Shown piece by piece: positions 8,342 to 16,076 of a DNA stretch of 64,000 nucleotides. Under the pieces are notes generated by a model. It was not told where the DNA came from, ran no database searches, and was given only the letters and a program-made list of their open reading frames with translations. The stretch's first letter is position 1. Each line of letters opens with the position of its first letter. The stretch comes from UKL13-2 sp044229235 (lineage in GTDB: Bacteria; Pseudomonadota; Gammaproteobacteria; Burkholderiales; Usitatibacteraceae), in the NCBI GenBank assembly GCA_044229235.1, contig JBGATH010000002.1:124001-188000 (forward strand). The letters run 5' to 3'. The position numbers and the translations under genes are program-made.

Positions 8342-10081
8342 CTACTTGATTTTCTTCGCCCGCATATCGCGGCCATTCTGCGTGAGCACGAACTCGGTCA
8401 CCTTGCCGTCGGCATCCTTGACGAACTGCAGCGTCGCTTCGATCACCCGCGGGAAGAAACGGGTCTCGGATTCGGCGAAGATCTCGATGGGCTGCTGGCC
8501 GGTGGCCTGGGTGAAGAAACGCGTGCCGTCGCGGCTCACGGTCATGATGAACCCCGGTGCCAGCTGGTATTCGCCCACCAGCGTGTCGAACGCTTGCGCC
8601 GATACCGCGACAGACTTGCGTTCCGCAGGCTTGTCGCCGGTGCGCGGATTGATTTCCTCGCCATCACCATTCGGGCTGGCCACCAGCTGCACCACCTTGC
8701 CCGACGCATCCTTCACAAACTTGAAGCGGGTGAAGGAATTGGCGATGAAGAACTCGTTCTCGGCGTAGGGCTGCAGCGCGGCGCGCGTCTGGCCGCGCTG
8801 CACCATCAGTTGGTCGTTGACACGCATGACGATGCGATTGGTTTTGTCATCAACCTTGTAGGTGCCTTCGTACTGGTCCAGCGTCTTGTTGTCGAGCTTG
8901 ATGGCCTTCAGTTCCGGGAAGGGTTTGCCGACGGCGATGGCTGCCGCTTTTTGCGCGAGATAGGTGGGAGAGGCTTCGCGACCCAGCGCGTTCATGAGCA
9001 CTGCCACATAGACGCGATCAGCCGGCAGGCGCATGGCGTAGGTGACAAAGCCGTTGATGCCGCCGGTGTGTTCAATGACGTCGCTGCCGCGGAATTTGCG
9101 CACCATCCAGCCATAGGCATAAATGGACTTCTGCCCGTTGTTCAGGGTGTAAGGCGTGAATGCTTTCTTCCAGGATTCGGCCTTGAGCAGTTTGCCGGCC
9201 GTGATGGCGGCGTCCCAGCGCGCGAGATCATCAACCGTCGACATGAACGAGCCGGCGGCAAAAGGCTGCGTCATGCTCACCGGGCGCGCCACAACGTATC
9301 CCCCCGTCGGTGCGCGGCCGTAACCTTCCACCCGCCGCGCGGTACTGCGTTCGTAGCCTTCATAGGCGGTGTCTTTCATGCCCAGTGGTTCGAAGATGTT
9401 TCGTGCCACAAAATCCGCGTAGGACATGCCGGACACTTTCTCGATGATGGCGCCAAGCAGGAAGTAACCCGAGTTGCTGTAGGCGAAGCGTTCACCCGGC
9501 TCGAATTGCAGCGGCGCATTGCGGAAGGTATCGATCATCTCGCTGACCGTCCGGTCCTTGTGCATGTTGCCCATGTATTCCGGTGGATCGGTGTAATTGG
9601 CAATGCCCGAGGTATGGGTCAGAAGATGCTCGATGGTGATTTTCTTGCCCTGCGTCGGGAAGTCCGGCAGCCTCTTGCTGATGTCATCGCTCACGCTAAG
9701 CTTGCCCTGTTCGGCCAGCATCAGGATCGCCACCGCAGTGAACTGCTTGGTGAGCGAGCCGATACGAAACACCATCTGCGGCTCCAGCGCCACGCCCTTT
9801 TCGATGTTGGCCATGCCATAGGCTTTGCGGAACAGCGGCTTGCCGTCTTTCATGACGATTACCGCGGCGCCCGGTTCGCCGGACTTGAACTCGGCGGTGA
9901 GCGCGGCATCGATGGCGGCGGCCGGCGACGCGGCGGCAGACGTCGTGACCGCAGCCGGCGCCTCGGCGACAGCCGCAGCCGGCCACGCCAGCGCCACCGC
10001 GATTGCAAGCGTCAGGAACGGCGCCGCCGCATGGCGAAGCTGGGGTGATGCGGCACGGCGATGGGGTAGCGCGTTAGGCAT
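8342..10081 (-). CDS. Secreted serine hydrolase, beta-lactamase class C/PBP4 family
   Basis: 579 residues from the chosen ATG at 10081, which has AGAGG seven bases upstream; a TTG two codons earlier is possible but less well placed. A signal peptide (about residues 18-40) is followed by the penicillin-binding-protein fold. The nucleophile motif is SLTK (Ser109, Lys112), the second motif is Tyr-Ser-Asn at about residue 201, and HTGG near residue 336 stands for the KTG box. The last 200 residues form one or two lipocalin-like beta domains common in this family. Members cleave D-amino-acid peptides or esters, and the real substrate is rarely known. It stands alone on the strand. Confidence 0.85.
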   Translation of the reverse strand: MPNALPHRRAASPQLRHAAAPFLTLAIAVALAWPAAAVAEAPAAVTTSAAASPAAAIDAALTAEFKSGEPGAAVIVMKDGKPLFRKAYGMANIEKGVALEPQMVFRIGSLTKQFTAVAILMLAEQGKLSVSDDISKRLPDFPTQGKKITIEHLLTHTSGIANYTDPPEYMGNMHKDRTVSEMIDTFRNAPLQFEPGERFAYSNSGYFLLGAIIEKVSGMSYADFVARNIFEPLGMKDTAYEGYERSTARRVEGYGRAPTGGYVVARPVSMTQPFAAGSFMSTVDDLARWDAAITAGKLLKAESWKKAFTPYTLNNGQKSIYAYGWMVRKFRGSDVIEHTGGINGFVTYAMRLPADRVYVAVLMNALGREASPTYLAQKAAAIAVGKPFPELKAIKLDNKTLDQYEGTYKVDDKTNRIVMRVNDQLMVQRGQTRAALQPYAENEFFIANSFTRFKFVKDASGKVVQLVASPNGDGEEINPRTGDKPAERKSVAVSAQAFDTLVGEYQLAPGFIMTVSRDGTRFFTQATGQQPIEIFAESETRFFPRVIEATLQFVKDADGKVTEFVLTQNGRDMRAKKIK

Positions 10082-10219
10082 GGTCAATCCTCTTCAGCTG
10101 AAAGTACGGCGATTCTACTTTTCCCATCCGGCATCGCGCATGGCCATGCGACCGCCTGCAGAATTTCCGGGATGAAACGCGGGAAGGGTTATCGCGTGTC
10201 GCCAGCGCCTGACGCGCAT

Positions 10220-11005
10220 TCAAGACTCGTCGAGAACCGGCCCTTCGGCCAACCGCTGCTTCTGCTGCCACAGCAGCCAGCCGGCCCAGTAGATCGACAG
10301 CAGCACCACCAGCGCCCCGAGTTTGTGGATCAGCCAGCCGATGCCCTGCGCGCGTTGCCGCAGGTGCAGCTTGTCGAGCAGGAACATCCAGTCGTGCCCG
10401 CCCTCCTCGCCGGTGTGGCCGCCCAGCAAGGTGAGTTGCGGGTGCAGCGCGTCGTAGGCGTAGGGGGCGATATCGAGCAGCGACACGCCGAACAGCCACA
10501 GGCCGATGGCCGCGCCGAAGGCATCGCGATTTTTCAGCAGCAGGGCACCACACAGCACTGCCGGCATGATGAGCTGGCCGAGCGTGCCGCCGGCGATGGT
10601 GATGAATTCGCCGAAGATCATGAAAATCACGTGGCCCGCCTCGTGAAATACCAGCAAGGGACCGTGCAGGAAGGAATTGCCCAGTTCACCCGTGCGGAAA
10701 TCCATGAAGATCAGGCGCACACCCCAGGCAGCAAAAACGGCAAGCAGCACCACGCGCGCCCAGAAAGTGCCCGGCTCGATGCGCGCGGGCACGTGAACAA
10801 TGGCCGATTTCAGGCGCTCACAAAGCGCAGCGAACCGCGATTCATCTTGCACGTCGACGTCGCGCGCGGCAGGTGGCGGCGGCGCCCCGTACTTGGCCAG
10901 CACCAGCCCGCACGAGGGACAAGCCGCAGGCAGCGACTGATCAAGCGGCAACGGCGCGTGATTGCATTTGGGGCAGCGCAGGAAGGGAAGGCCGGGGGTA
11001 CTCAT
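10220..11005 (-). CDS. Zinc-ribbon membrane protein with an HExxH motif (M50-like)
   Basis: 261 residues. The N-terminus carries a four-Cys zinc ribbon (CPKC near residue 11 and CPSC near residue 30). After a linker come five to six membrane helices. The third begins VFHEAGHVIFMIFGEF, an HExxH metalloprotease signature inside a hydrophobic segment, as in site-2 proteases. Later DALHPQLTLLGGHTGEEGGHDW supplies possible further ligands. No PDZ domain or clear NPDG motif is seen, so membership in M50 is a guess and it may not be proteolytic. No strong ribosome site precedes the ATG. Confidence 0.6.
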   Translation of the reverse strand: MSTPGLPFLRCPKCNHAPLPLDQSLPAACPSCGLVLAKYGAPPPPAARDVDVQDESRFAALCERLKSAIVHVPARIEPGTFWARVVLLAVFAAWGVRLIFMDFRTGELGNSFLHGPLLVFHEAGHVIFMIFGEFITIAGGTLGQLIMPAVLCGALLLKNRDAFGAAIGLWLFGVSLLDIAPYAYDALHPQLTLLGGHTGEEGGHDWMFLLDKLHLRQRAQGIGWLIHKLGALVVLLSIYWAGWLLWQQKQRLAEGPVLDES

Positions 11006-11067
11006 GGCGGCATGCTAGCAACATTTGCCGCCGGGTCGCTGCCGACGATCAATGAGGCAACACCATC

Positions 11068-11133
11068 AAACTCTAGCCCTGGCGCGGCTCCCGGGCCACA
11101 ATTGCGCCAGAAGGCGCGCCAATGCTGGTGTTC
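11068..11133. repeat. Family A palindromic repeat, copy A2 (joined to B1)
   Basis: Arms AAACTCTAGCCCTGGCGCGG and GCGCGCCAATGCTGGTGTT pair imperfectly around a 26 bp centre. It is 35 bp from family B copy B1, the same order and distance as A5 and B4, so A and B here make one composite unit of about 226 bp (11068-11293). Confidence 0.75.
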
Positions 11134-11152
11134 AATAAATGGGCACTTCTCT

Positions 11153-11311
11153 TGATCCGGCAATTAGACATGTTGAAAAAGATTCAAAGACACTCCCTCC
11201 CCGGCGCAGGCCGGGGTCCAAGTTGCGCAGTGCAGAACAGCGAAATTGGGCCCCGGCCTGCGCCGGGGAAGGGAATTTTTCTGCAGCAACATGTTTATTT
11301 GCCGCATCAAT
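11153..11311. repeat. Family B paired hairpin repeat, copy B1, with terminal inverted repeats
   Basis: Core hairpin CCCCGGCGCAGGCCGGGG at 11199-11216 and its inverted partner CCCCGGCCTGCGCCGGGG near 11251-11268. Outside them, CATGTTGAAAAA and TTTTTCTGCAGCAACATG face each other. Further out, TTGATCCGGCAATTAGA and TTTATTTGCCGCATCAA continue the inversion, giving about 24 bp imperfect ends. No coding sequence is inside, so it looks like a small non-autonomous element. With A2 it occupies most of the 516 bp gap 11006-11521. Confidence 0.7.
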
Positions 11312-11397
11312 CGAGACCTCATTTCCGTTCGCCCCGAGGTATCGCAGGGCTTTGCAGCATTCGATGAATCAAATGCCTATAGTGATTGCGCTTTAAT

Positions 11398-11501
11398 ACG
11401 CGAAGCGTACCCTGTCCCGGGGTAGCTGAAGGATCAGCGCGAACGGAGGCAAATGGACGTTCCCACATGAAAGGCGGCGCCCCGGATGCGGAACGCCGCC
11501 G
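11398..11501 (+). ncRNA. Candidate structured RNA with GGA-bearing hairpin loops
   Basis: Four perfect short stems follow one another: ACGC/GCGT (11398-11408), TACCC/GGGTA (11408-11424), GCTGA/TCAGC with loop AGGA (11425-11438), and GAACG/CGTTC (11441-11462) with two GGA in its loop. A GC-rich stem GGCGGCG/CGCCGCC (11473-11500) comes next and could be a terminator in either direction. GGA in hairpin loops is the binding mark of CsrA/RsmA, so a Csr/Rsm-type sponge RNA is one reading; a leader structure or chance is another. The last stem also lies just past the stop of the minus-strand methyltransferase gene and may serve that gene. No promoter was identified. Confidence 0.3.
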
Positions 11502-11521
11502 CTAGTCGTGTGGGTGCGCGA

Positions 11522-12313
11522 CTATTGTTTGGTCGCGGTGATAACCTGGAAGTTACCGAAGAAAAACGTTTGCCGCTCGCAGCTCCAGCCGCCAATTTCA
11601 TTGAGGCAATCCAGCGGATCGTGCGAATCCCACAGCGCCAGGCCGAGTGGCTCGAACACTTTGAAGTAGGTCCAGCTCAGCGCGCGCAGCACCCACGGGT
11701 CGGGCCGATGAAACTCCGCCAGGTACAGCGTGCCGCCAGGGGCCAGCATGCGGCCGGCTTCGGACAGCGCTTTTTTCTTCAGGTCGTGCGGCAATTCGTG
11801 CAACAGGAAGAACATCACGTTGGCTTCCGCGCAGCCTTCCGGTTGCGTCATGGCGGTGGCGTTGTCCCGGATGAAATCGAGCCGGTTCGGGAAGTGGCGC
11901 AACTTGCGCTCGGCGTGATCCAGTTCGTTCTGGATGATGTCGGCCACCAGGATGCGGGAGGCTCCGGAGCCGAGCGAGGCTTCGACCACGCGCGGGATGA
12001 CATTGCCGAAGGCACAGGAGGTGATGAGAACTTTTTTTCCGCGCAGGTCAGTGTGCCGCAGGCCATTGACGATCTTCGACACCAGCCGGTGATACTGGAA
12101 CAGCAGGATGGCGGAGATGATCGGCTGGAAATCAACTAGCTTGATCAGGCCCATGTTCGAGTAGATCGGATAGACGTGGGCGCCTTCACTGTGTCGCGCC
12201 GAGGTGAAGCCGCGCACCAGCAAGGCACCACGTGTCACCACGAAAAAGAACAGTCCCGTTGCGCTCAGGAGGAAAAACAGTCCCAGTCCCCCGTTCATGA
12301 TCCATGTGTTCAT
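11522..12313 (-). CDS. rquA: RquA-like SAM-dependent methyltransferase-fold enzyme (putative rhodoquinone biosynthesis)
   Basis: 263 residues from ATG 12313, chosen because GGGGAG lies four bases upstream; an upstream in-frame start at 12391 would add 26 residues without a ribosome site. An N-terminal membrane segment (about residues 5-30) precedes a Rossmann methyltransferase domain. Its SAM loop is unusual: VLITSCAFGNVIPRVV in place of a GxGxG motif. FFLLHELP, AGRMLAPGGTLYLAEFHRPDPW and FKVFEPLGLALW resemble RquA as I recall it. Known role: RquA converts ubiquinone to rhodoquinone, the low-potential quinone for anaerobic fumarate reduction. Two FNR-type boxes upstream fit an anaerobic role. 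It could instead be another quinone methyltransferase. Confidence 0.65.
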   Translation of the reverse strand: MNTWIMNGGLGLFFLLSATGLFFFVVTRGALLVRGFTSARHSEGAHVYPIYSNMGLIKLVDFQPIISAILLFQYHRLVSKIVNGLRHTDLRGKKVLITSCAFGNVIPRVVEASLGSGASRILVADIIQNELDHAERKLRHFPNRLDFIRDNATAMTQPEGCAEANVMFFLLHELPHDLKKKALSEAGRMLAPGGTLYLAEFHRPDPWVLRALSWTYFKVFEPLGLALWDSHDPLDCLNEIGGWSCERQTFFFGNFQVITATKQ

Positions 12314-12489
12314 GTCACTCCCCGCGTAATTGAAATTTGTCCGGCGGGCAGCACTGATGACGTTGCAGGACTGGCGGGCGCTGCACGACACGCGCCAAAC
12401 GCGTGATTTCCCTTGCGGAAAATCAGCTTGCGCGTCGATGTCAGCTTGTTCATGTTGTCCCGTGAGCTCCGGCAGGTCGCTGCCGTTTC

Positions 12490-12503
12490 TTGATACGGAT
12501 TAA
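12490..12503. promoter_or_regulatory. FNR/ANR-type box, promoter-proximal to the rquA-like gene
   Basis: TTGATACGGATTAA matches the FNR consensus TTGATnnnnATCAA at nine of ten fixed positions. It is centred 183 bp before the rquA-like ATG. The neighbour on the other side ends here rather than starts, so only the rquA-like gene can be its target. No clean -10 hexamer could be placed at the usual distance. Confidence 0.55.
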
Positions 12504-12529
12504 CTATGACAAGTTACCGCGCAGCGAAT

Positions 12530-12543
12530 TTGATACGGATCAA
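12530..12543. promoter_or_regulatory. FNR/ANR-type box, perfect match, distal to the rquA-like gene
   Basis: TTGATACGGATCAA is a perfect copy of the FNR consensus and shares its centre ACGG with the box 40 bp closer to the gene. It implies control by an FNR/CRP-family oxygen-sensing regulator, which is not encoded in this window. Confidence 0.65.
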
Positions 12544-12597
12544 GCGTGAGGCACTTCGCTGCAAATCGCCCTGCCGCCGGGCGCGGCAGGCGTGCCG

Positions 12598-13533
12598 TCA
12601 GTAGCCCTGTGCCTTGAGCGCGGCGATCTCGGCATCGCCATCGTCCACCAGCCGCTCCCAGCCCTCGACCTTGCCCAGCCCAAGGCTGCGCGCCATCGAC
12701 AACAGCAGGCTTTGTCCGGCGGCGGCACGTTCGGGTTGCAACTGGTAAACGGGATCAGCGAACGCCAGCTCGGGCGTGGTGATGGCCCAGCCACGCGCCT
12801 TGAACATGGCGATGACGTCGTCCAGCCACAGCGCGTTGATGAGGTTGTGGTGCAGCAGGATCACCTGCGGGATGTCGCGCCCCTGCAATTTCCTTGACAG
12901 CTCGCGATACGCCTCGGCGCGTTGCCAGACGTGGGCGAGATAGGCGCGCTTGATCGGCGTGACATCGGCCACGGCATTTTTCTCCAGCACCTCACGCAGC
13001 TTGGCATCCAGCCGCCAGTCGCTGGTGTCGAGGCTCACGTAGGCGTTGCGATAGCCCAGCTCAGCGAGAAAGGCGCGCATGCCGTCGCGCTTCTCCGGCG
13101 TATTGCCTTCGCGCAGGAAGGTGAAGCGAAACCACTTTCGATAGCCCGGCAACGCGCGTATCACCGCATCGCAATCGAGCAGCTCCTTTTGATATTGCAC
13201 TAGGCTGATGCCGGCGCTGTTCAGATCCAGGTGCGTGACGGTGTGGTTGCCGACCGCGTGGCCCGCGTCACCCCAGGCCCTTGCCAACGCCAGCCCCTCG
13301 GGCCGGTCGGCACCGTTGGCGACGGTCACAAACAAGGCCGCCTTGACGGCATGTTTTTCCAGCGCCGCCAACAAGGCCTGATTGCGCTGGGCAGGCGACA
13401 TCAGCGGCGTCTGCTGCAGACGCGGGCCATCATCGAAGGTGAAGGCGATGGCTTGGGCGTGGCTGGCCGGCGTGAAAAACACCGCCGTGCAAATCACGGC
13501 GGCAATGGCGCAAATGGCGGATGTGATCTTCAT
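12598..13533 (-). CDS. Secreted polysaccharide deacetylase (NodB family, CE4)
   Basis: 311 residues from ATG 13533 (CTGGAG upstream, and a signal peptide starts at once: MKITSAICAIAAVICTAVFF, cleaved after SHA). The open frame extends 23 residues upstream without a signal. NodB motif 1 is TFDDGPR and the metal-binding motif 2 is GNHTVTHLD, while HHN near residue 230 resembles motif 5. The family removes N-acetyl or O-acetyl groups from polysaccharides, using Asp plus two His to hold a metal. The C-terminal 60 residues after DPVYQLQPER are a helical extension. It acts in the periplasm or outside; substrate unknown. Confidence 0.88.
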   Translation of the reverse strand: MKITSAICAIAAVICTAVFFTPASHAQAIAFTFDDGPRLQQTPLMSPAQRNQALLAALEKHAVKAALFVTVANGADRPEGLALARAWGDAGHAVGNHTVTHLDLNSAGISLVQYQKELLDCDAVIRALPGYRKWFRFTFLREGNTPEKRDGMRAFLAELGYRNAYVSLDTSDWRLDAKLREVLEKNAVADVTPIKRAYLAHVWQRAEAYRELSRKLQGRDIPQVILLHHNLINALWLDDVIAMFKARGWAITTPELAFADPVYQLQPERAAAGQSLLLSMARSLGLGKVEGWERLVDDGDAEIAALKAQGY

Positions 13534-13608
13534 CGATGCTCCAGGGCGCAGTTCACGCTCGTTGATGATTCGCCGCCATTCACGGATCGCAGCGCTAGGC
13601 AATTCCGC

Positions 13609-14940
13609 TCAGTAAACCTGCCGCGTGATGGCGCGGCTGTAGTCGGTGCCGTTGATGGTGTAGCGCATCGTGCCGCTGGTAGCGCTGGTAAATGACAGCG
13701 TCATTGTTCCTGCCGGGTCGACCATCTTGTTGCTGGCATTCCACGCGGCAGTGATGGCCGTGGCGCCGCTGACGCGATAGAACGGGCTGGTGCAGCCGGC
13801 CGAGACCAGCGGACAGTTTGGCGCCACGTACCAGATCGGCTTGCCATCCGCGTCGTAGGTATACCAGGCAGCAAAGACGATATTGAACTGCTGGCTGATC
13901 GACAGTCCCCAGCCGGATTCATTGCTGTTCCACCACAGGTCGGTGTAATCAATCGCCGGCGGCGTGGTACCGGAGGCCAGGGGCTGCGGCGTGATCGCCT
14001 TACTGCCGGCAACGCCATTGATGGTGAACGCAAATGTGCCGGCGCTGGCACTGGTAAACGCCAGCGATCCCGTGCCCACCTTGATCACCACTTTTGCCGC
14101 GCCGTTCCACGTGGCAGTCGGCGGCGTCGCGCCGCTGACCTTGAACATGTCGCCCGTGCAGTTGTTGGTGGTGATCGGGCAGTTGGGAATGACGTACCAG
14201 GTCGGCAGGCCCGCGTCATCAAAGGTATAGATGGCCGCAAACAGCAGGTTGCCGTGCTGGGTCAGGCTCATGCCCCAGCCGGACTCGTTCGCGTTCCACC
14301 ACAGGCCCTGGTAGTTGTTGGTGGTGGCAATGGCCGCGCTGAGGAGGACGAAATTCGATTTCTGGAACGTGTTCTCCAGCAGCGGCGCGGCCAGCGGCAG
14401 GGAATCGAACGGGCTGCCGGCGTTGATCAGCGGCAGGCGCGCAATCGCATCGACCACTGCCATGCTGCCGGCACTGACCTCGCCGAACACGGTGAAGCCG
14501 CCATTTTGCGTATCGAGATTGGCGCTGTTGTCGGCCAGATTGATAAACCACTGCGAGGTGGCGCTGTTCGGGTCGCCGCCTTGCTTGGCCATGGCGATGG
14601 TGCCGCGCTTGTTGGATCGGCTGGCACTGAATTCGTTGGCTACCGGCGGGTTGGTGACGATTGCCGTGGCGATGCGCTGCGAATCGTCCCAGATGAATCC
14701 GCCACCCTGCACCACAAATCCCGGTTCGGCGCGATGAATGAACGAGTTGACGTATTTGCCGCTGTTCACATACGCCAGGAAATTGGCGACAGTGCGCGGC
14801 GCGGCGGTGTCGTATAGCGTGATGTCGATGGCGCCCAGGTTGGTCTGCAGGCGGACGATGGTGGCCGACGCGCCCGGCGCGAGCGCCGCGAAAATGACCA
14901 ATGCCACCAACCGGAAAAAATGCTGCTTCAGAAAAAGCAT
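13609..14940 (-). CDS. Secreted cyclophilin-type prolyl isomerase with two C-terminal WWNxNESGWG repeats
   Basis: 443 residues. Signal peptide 1-26; cyclophilin domain about 27-190 (FIHRAEPGFVVQGGGF, NSATSQWFINLADN, GFTVFGEV). Then come two repeats of about 108 residues, 210-317 and 332-440. Each starts YxxLWWNxNESGWGxS and runs through FAAxYTxDxxGxPxWYVxPNCP, a short Cys loop, FxVSGAT and FTxxxxGTxxxTINGxxxSKAIT. The repeats look like beta-rich extracellular modules met in many hypothetical proteins of related bacteria; I know no proven function. The enzyme part catalyses cis-trans isomerisation of Xaa-Pro bonds. The catalytic Arg is present in FIHRAEPGF. GAGG lies eight bases before the ATG. 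Confidence 0.85.
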   Translation of the reverse strand: MLFLKQHFFRLVALVIFAALAPGASATIVRLQTNLGAIDITLYDTAAPRTVANFLAYVNSGKYVNSFIHRAEPGFVVQGGGFIWDDSQRIATAIVTNPPVANEFSASRSNKRGTIAMAKQGGDPNSATSQWFINLADNSANLDTQNGGFTVFGEVSAGSMAVVDAIARLPLINAGSPFDSLPLAAPLLENTFQKSNFVLLSAAIATTNNYQGLWWNANESGWGMSLTQHGNLLFAAIYTFDDAGLPTWYVIPNCPITTNNCTGDMFKVSGATPPTATWNGAAKVVIKVGTGSLAFTSASAGTFAFTINGVAGSKAITPQPLASGTTPPAIDYTDLWWNSNESGWGLSISQQFNIVFAAWYTYDADGKPIWYVAPNCPLVSAGCTSPFYRVSGATAITAAWNASNKMVDPAGTMTLSFTSATSGTMRYTINGTDYSRAITRQVY

Positions 14941-15010
14941 TGCGAAAGCCTCGATACGGATAAATGGAATGGGCGCGGAATTTCGAACCGCGCGGCCAGC
15001 ATGGTCGCAT

Positions 15011-15035
15011 ATCCCGGCCAGATTGCGGCCGGGAT
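15011..15035 (-). terminator. Hairpin downstream of the RIO kinase gene
   Basis: A nine-base perfect stem (ATCCCGGCC and GGCCGGGAT) around a seven-base loop lies about 40 bp past the kinase stop. No clear T-run follows, so it may be a terminator or only a transcript-end stabiliser. Confidence 0.4.
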
Positions 15036-15074
15036 TGTTGCTGCAGCGTAACTGGCGCCGGCCGACAGGAGCGA

Positions 15075-15926
15075 TTACAAATCCCGCGCCTGCTTCAGGC
15101 GCTCACGTTCGGCCTTCTCGCGAATCACATCGCCGATTTCCCGGATCACCGCGTGGACGTCCGCCGAGCGCTCGTCGCGCGCGAACTTGCCGGTCAACAC
15201 GGTATCGGGCAGCAGCAGCCCGCTTTTGTAGAGCGCCCAGATTTCGCTGCCGTAGTCGGTCGCCAGCAATTCCGGCGCAAACCGTCCAAACCAGTTGCGC
15301 AGGTTTGCCACATCGCGCTCCAGCATGGCGGCCGCACTGTTGTTACCGGCGGCATCCACCGCCTGCGGCAGATCGATGATGACCGGGCCATCGGCCGCGA
15401 CCAGCACGTTGTATTCGGAAAGATCGCCGTGCACCAGCCCGGCGCACAGCATGCGCACCACCTGGGTGATGAGCACCTGGTGATACTCGATCGCCTTTTC
15501 CGCGGTGAGCTCGACATCATTGAGGCGCGGCGCGGAATGACCGTGTTCATCGGTCACCAGTTCCATCAGCAGCACGCCGCCGTAGAAGTTGTAGGGCCGT
15601 GGTACGCGTACGCCGGCGGCGGCGAGGCGGTGCAGCGCATCCACCTCTGCGCTCAGCCACGCCTCTTCCTGCTGTTCACGGCCAAATCGCGAACCCTTTT
15701 CCATGGCACGGGCGCGCCGGCTGTTTTTCACCTTGCGGCCTTCGGTGTACTGCACCGCCTGACGGAAGGAGCGCTTGTTGGCCTCCTTGTAAACCTTGGC
15801 GCAGCGGATCTCGCCGCCGCAGCGGACCACATAGACCACGGCTTCCTTGCCGCTCATCAGCTGGCGCACCACCTCGTCGATGAGACCCTCCTCAGCGAGC
15901 GGTTGCAATCGTTTGGGGATTTTCAT
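15075..15926 (-). CDS. RIO-family serine protein kinase (PA4780 type)
   Basis: 283 residues from ATG 15926, giving the usual family start MKIPKRLQPL; the open frame runs 44 codons further upstream with unrelated sequence. Kinase signs are the ATP-loop segment MSGKEAVVYVVRCGGE, the Lys in CAKVYKE, the catalytic loop GLVHGDLSEYNVLV and the metal-binding IIDLPQAVDA, where DLPQ stands for DFG as in RIO1-like kinases. Bacterial members of this group are linked to stress responses and their substrates are mostly unknown. It is monocistronic here, 150 bp from the diguanylate cyclase start of the next transcript region. Confidence 0.9.
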   Translation of the reverse strand: MKIPKRLQPLAEEGLIDEVVRQLMSGKEAVVYVVRCGGEIRCAKVYKEANKRSFRQAVQYTEGRKVKNSRRARAMEKGSRFGREQQEEAWLSAEVDALHRLAAAGVRVPRPYNFYGGVLLMELVTDEHGHSAPRLNDVELTAEKAIEYHQVLITQVVRMLCAGLVHGDLSEYNVLVAADGPVIIDLPQAVDAAGNNSAAAMLERDVANLRNWFGRFAPELLATDYGSEIWALYKSGLLLPDTVLTGKFARDERSADVHAVIREIGDVIREKAERERLKQARDL

Positions 15927-16076
15927 GGGCGCTGTTGATTGGCTGCGATGCCGCGGTACCGTGCTGGAAAAGACAGGCATCTTACGCGCGAAGTTGTAGC
16001 GACATCCCACCGGCCCAAAACGTTGCCCATGCCGCGGCACCCTCCGGCATTGCTGCATCGTTGACCGGCGACCCCA

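Noticed and set aside
7964..8376. Short frames on both strands around 8.0-8.4 kb
   Set aside because: Made of the inverted family C repeat; the mirrored peptides on both strands show that they are repeat products.
8243..10048. 601-residue plus-strand frame opposite the serine hydrolase
   Set aside because: The hydrolase has all three catalytic motifs; this frame is its antisense and starts inside repeat C1.
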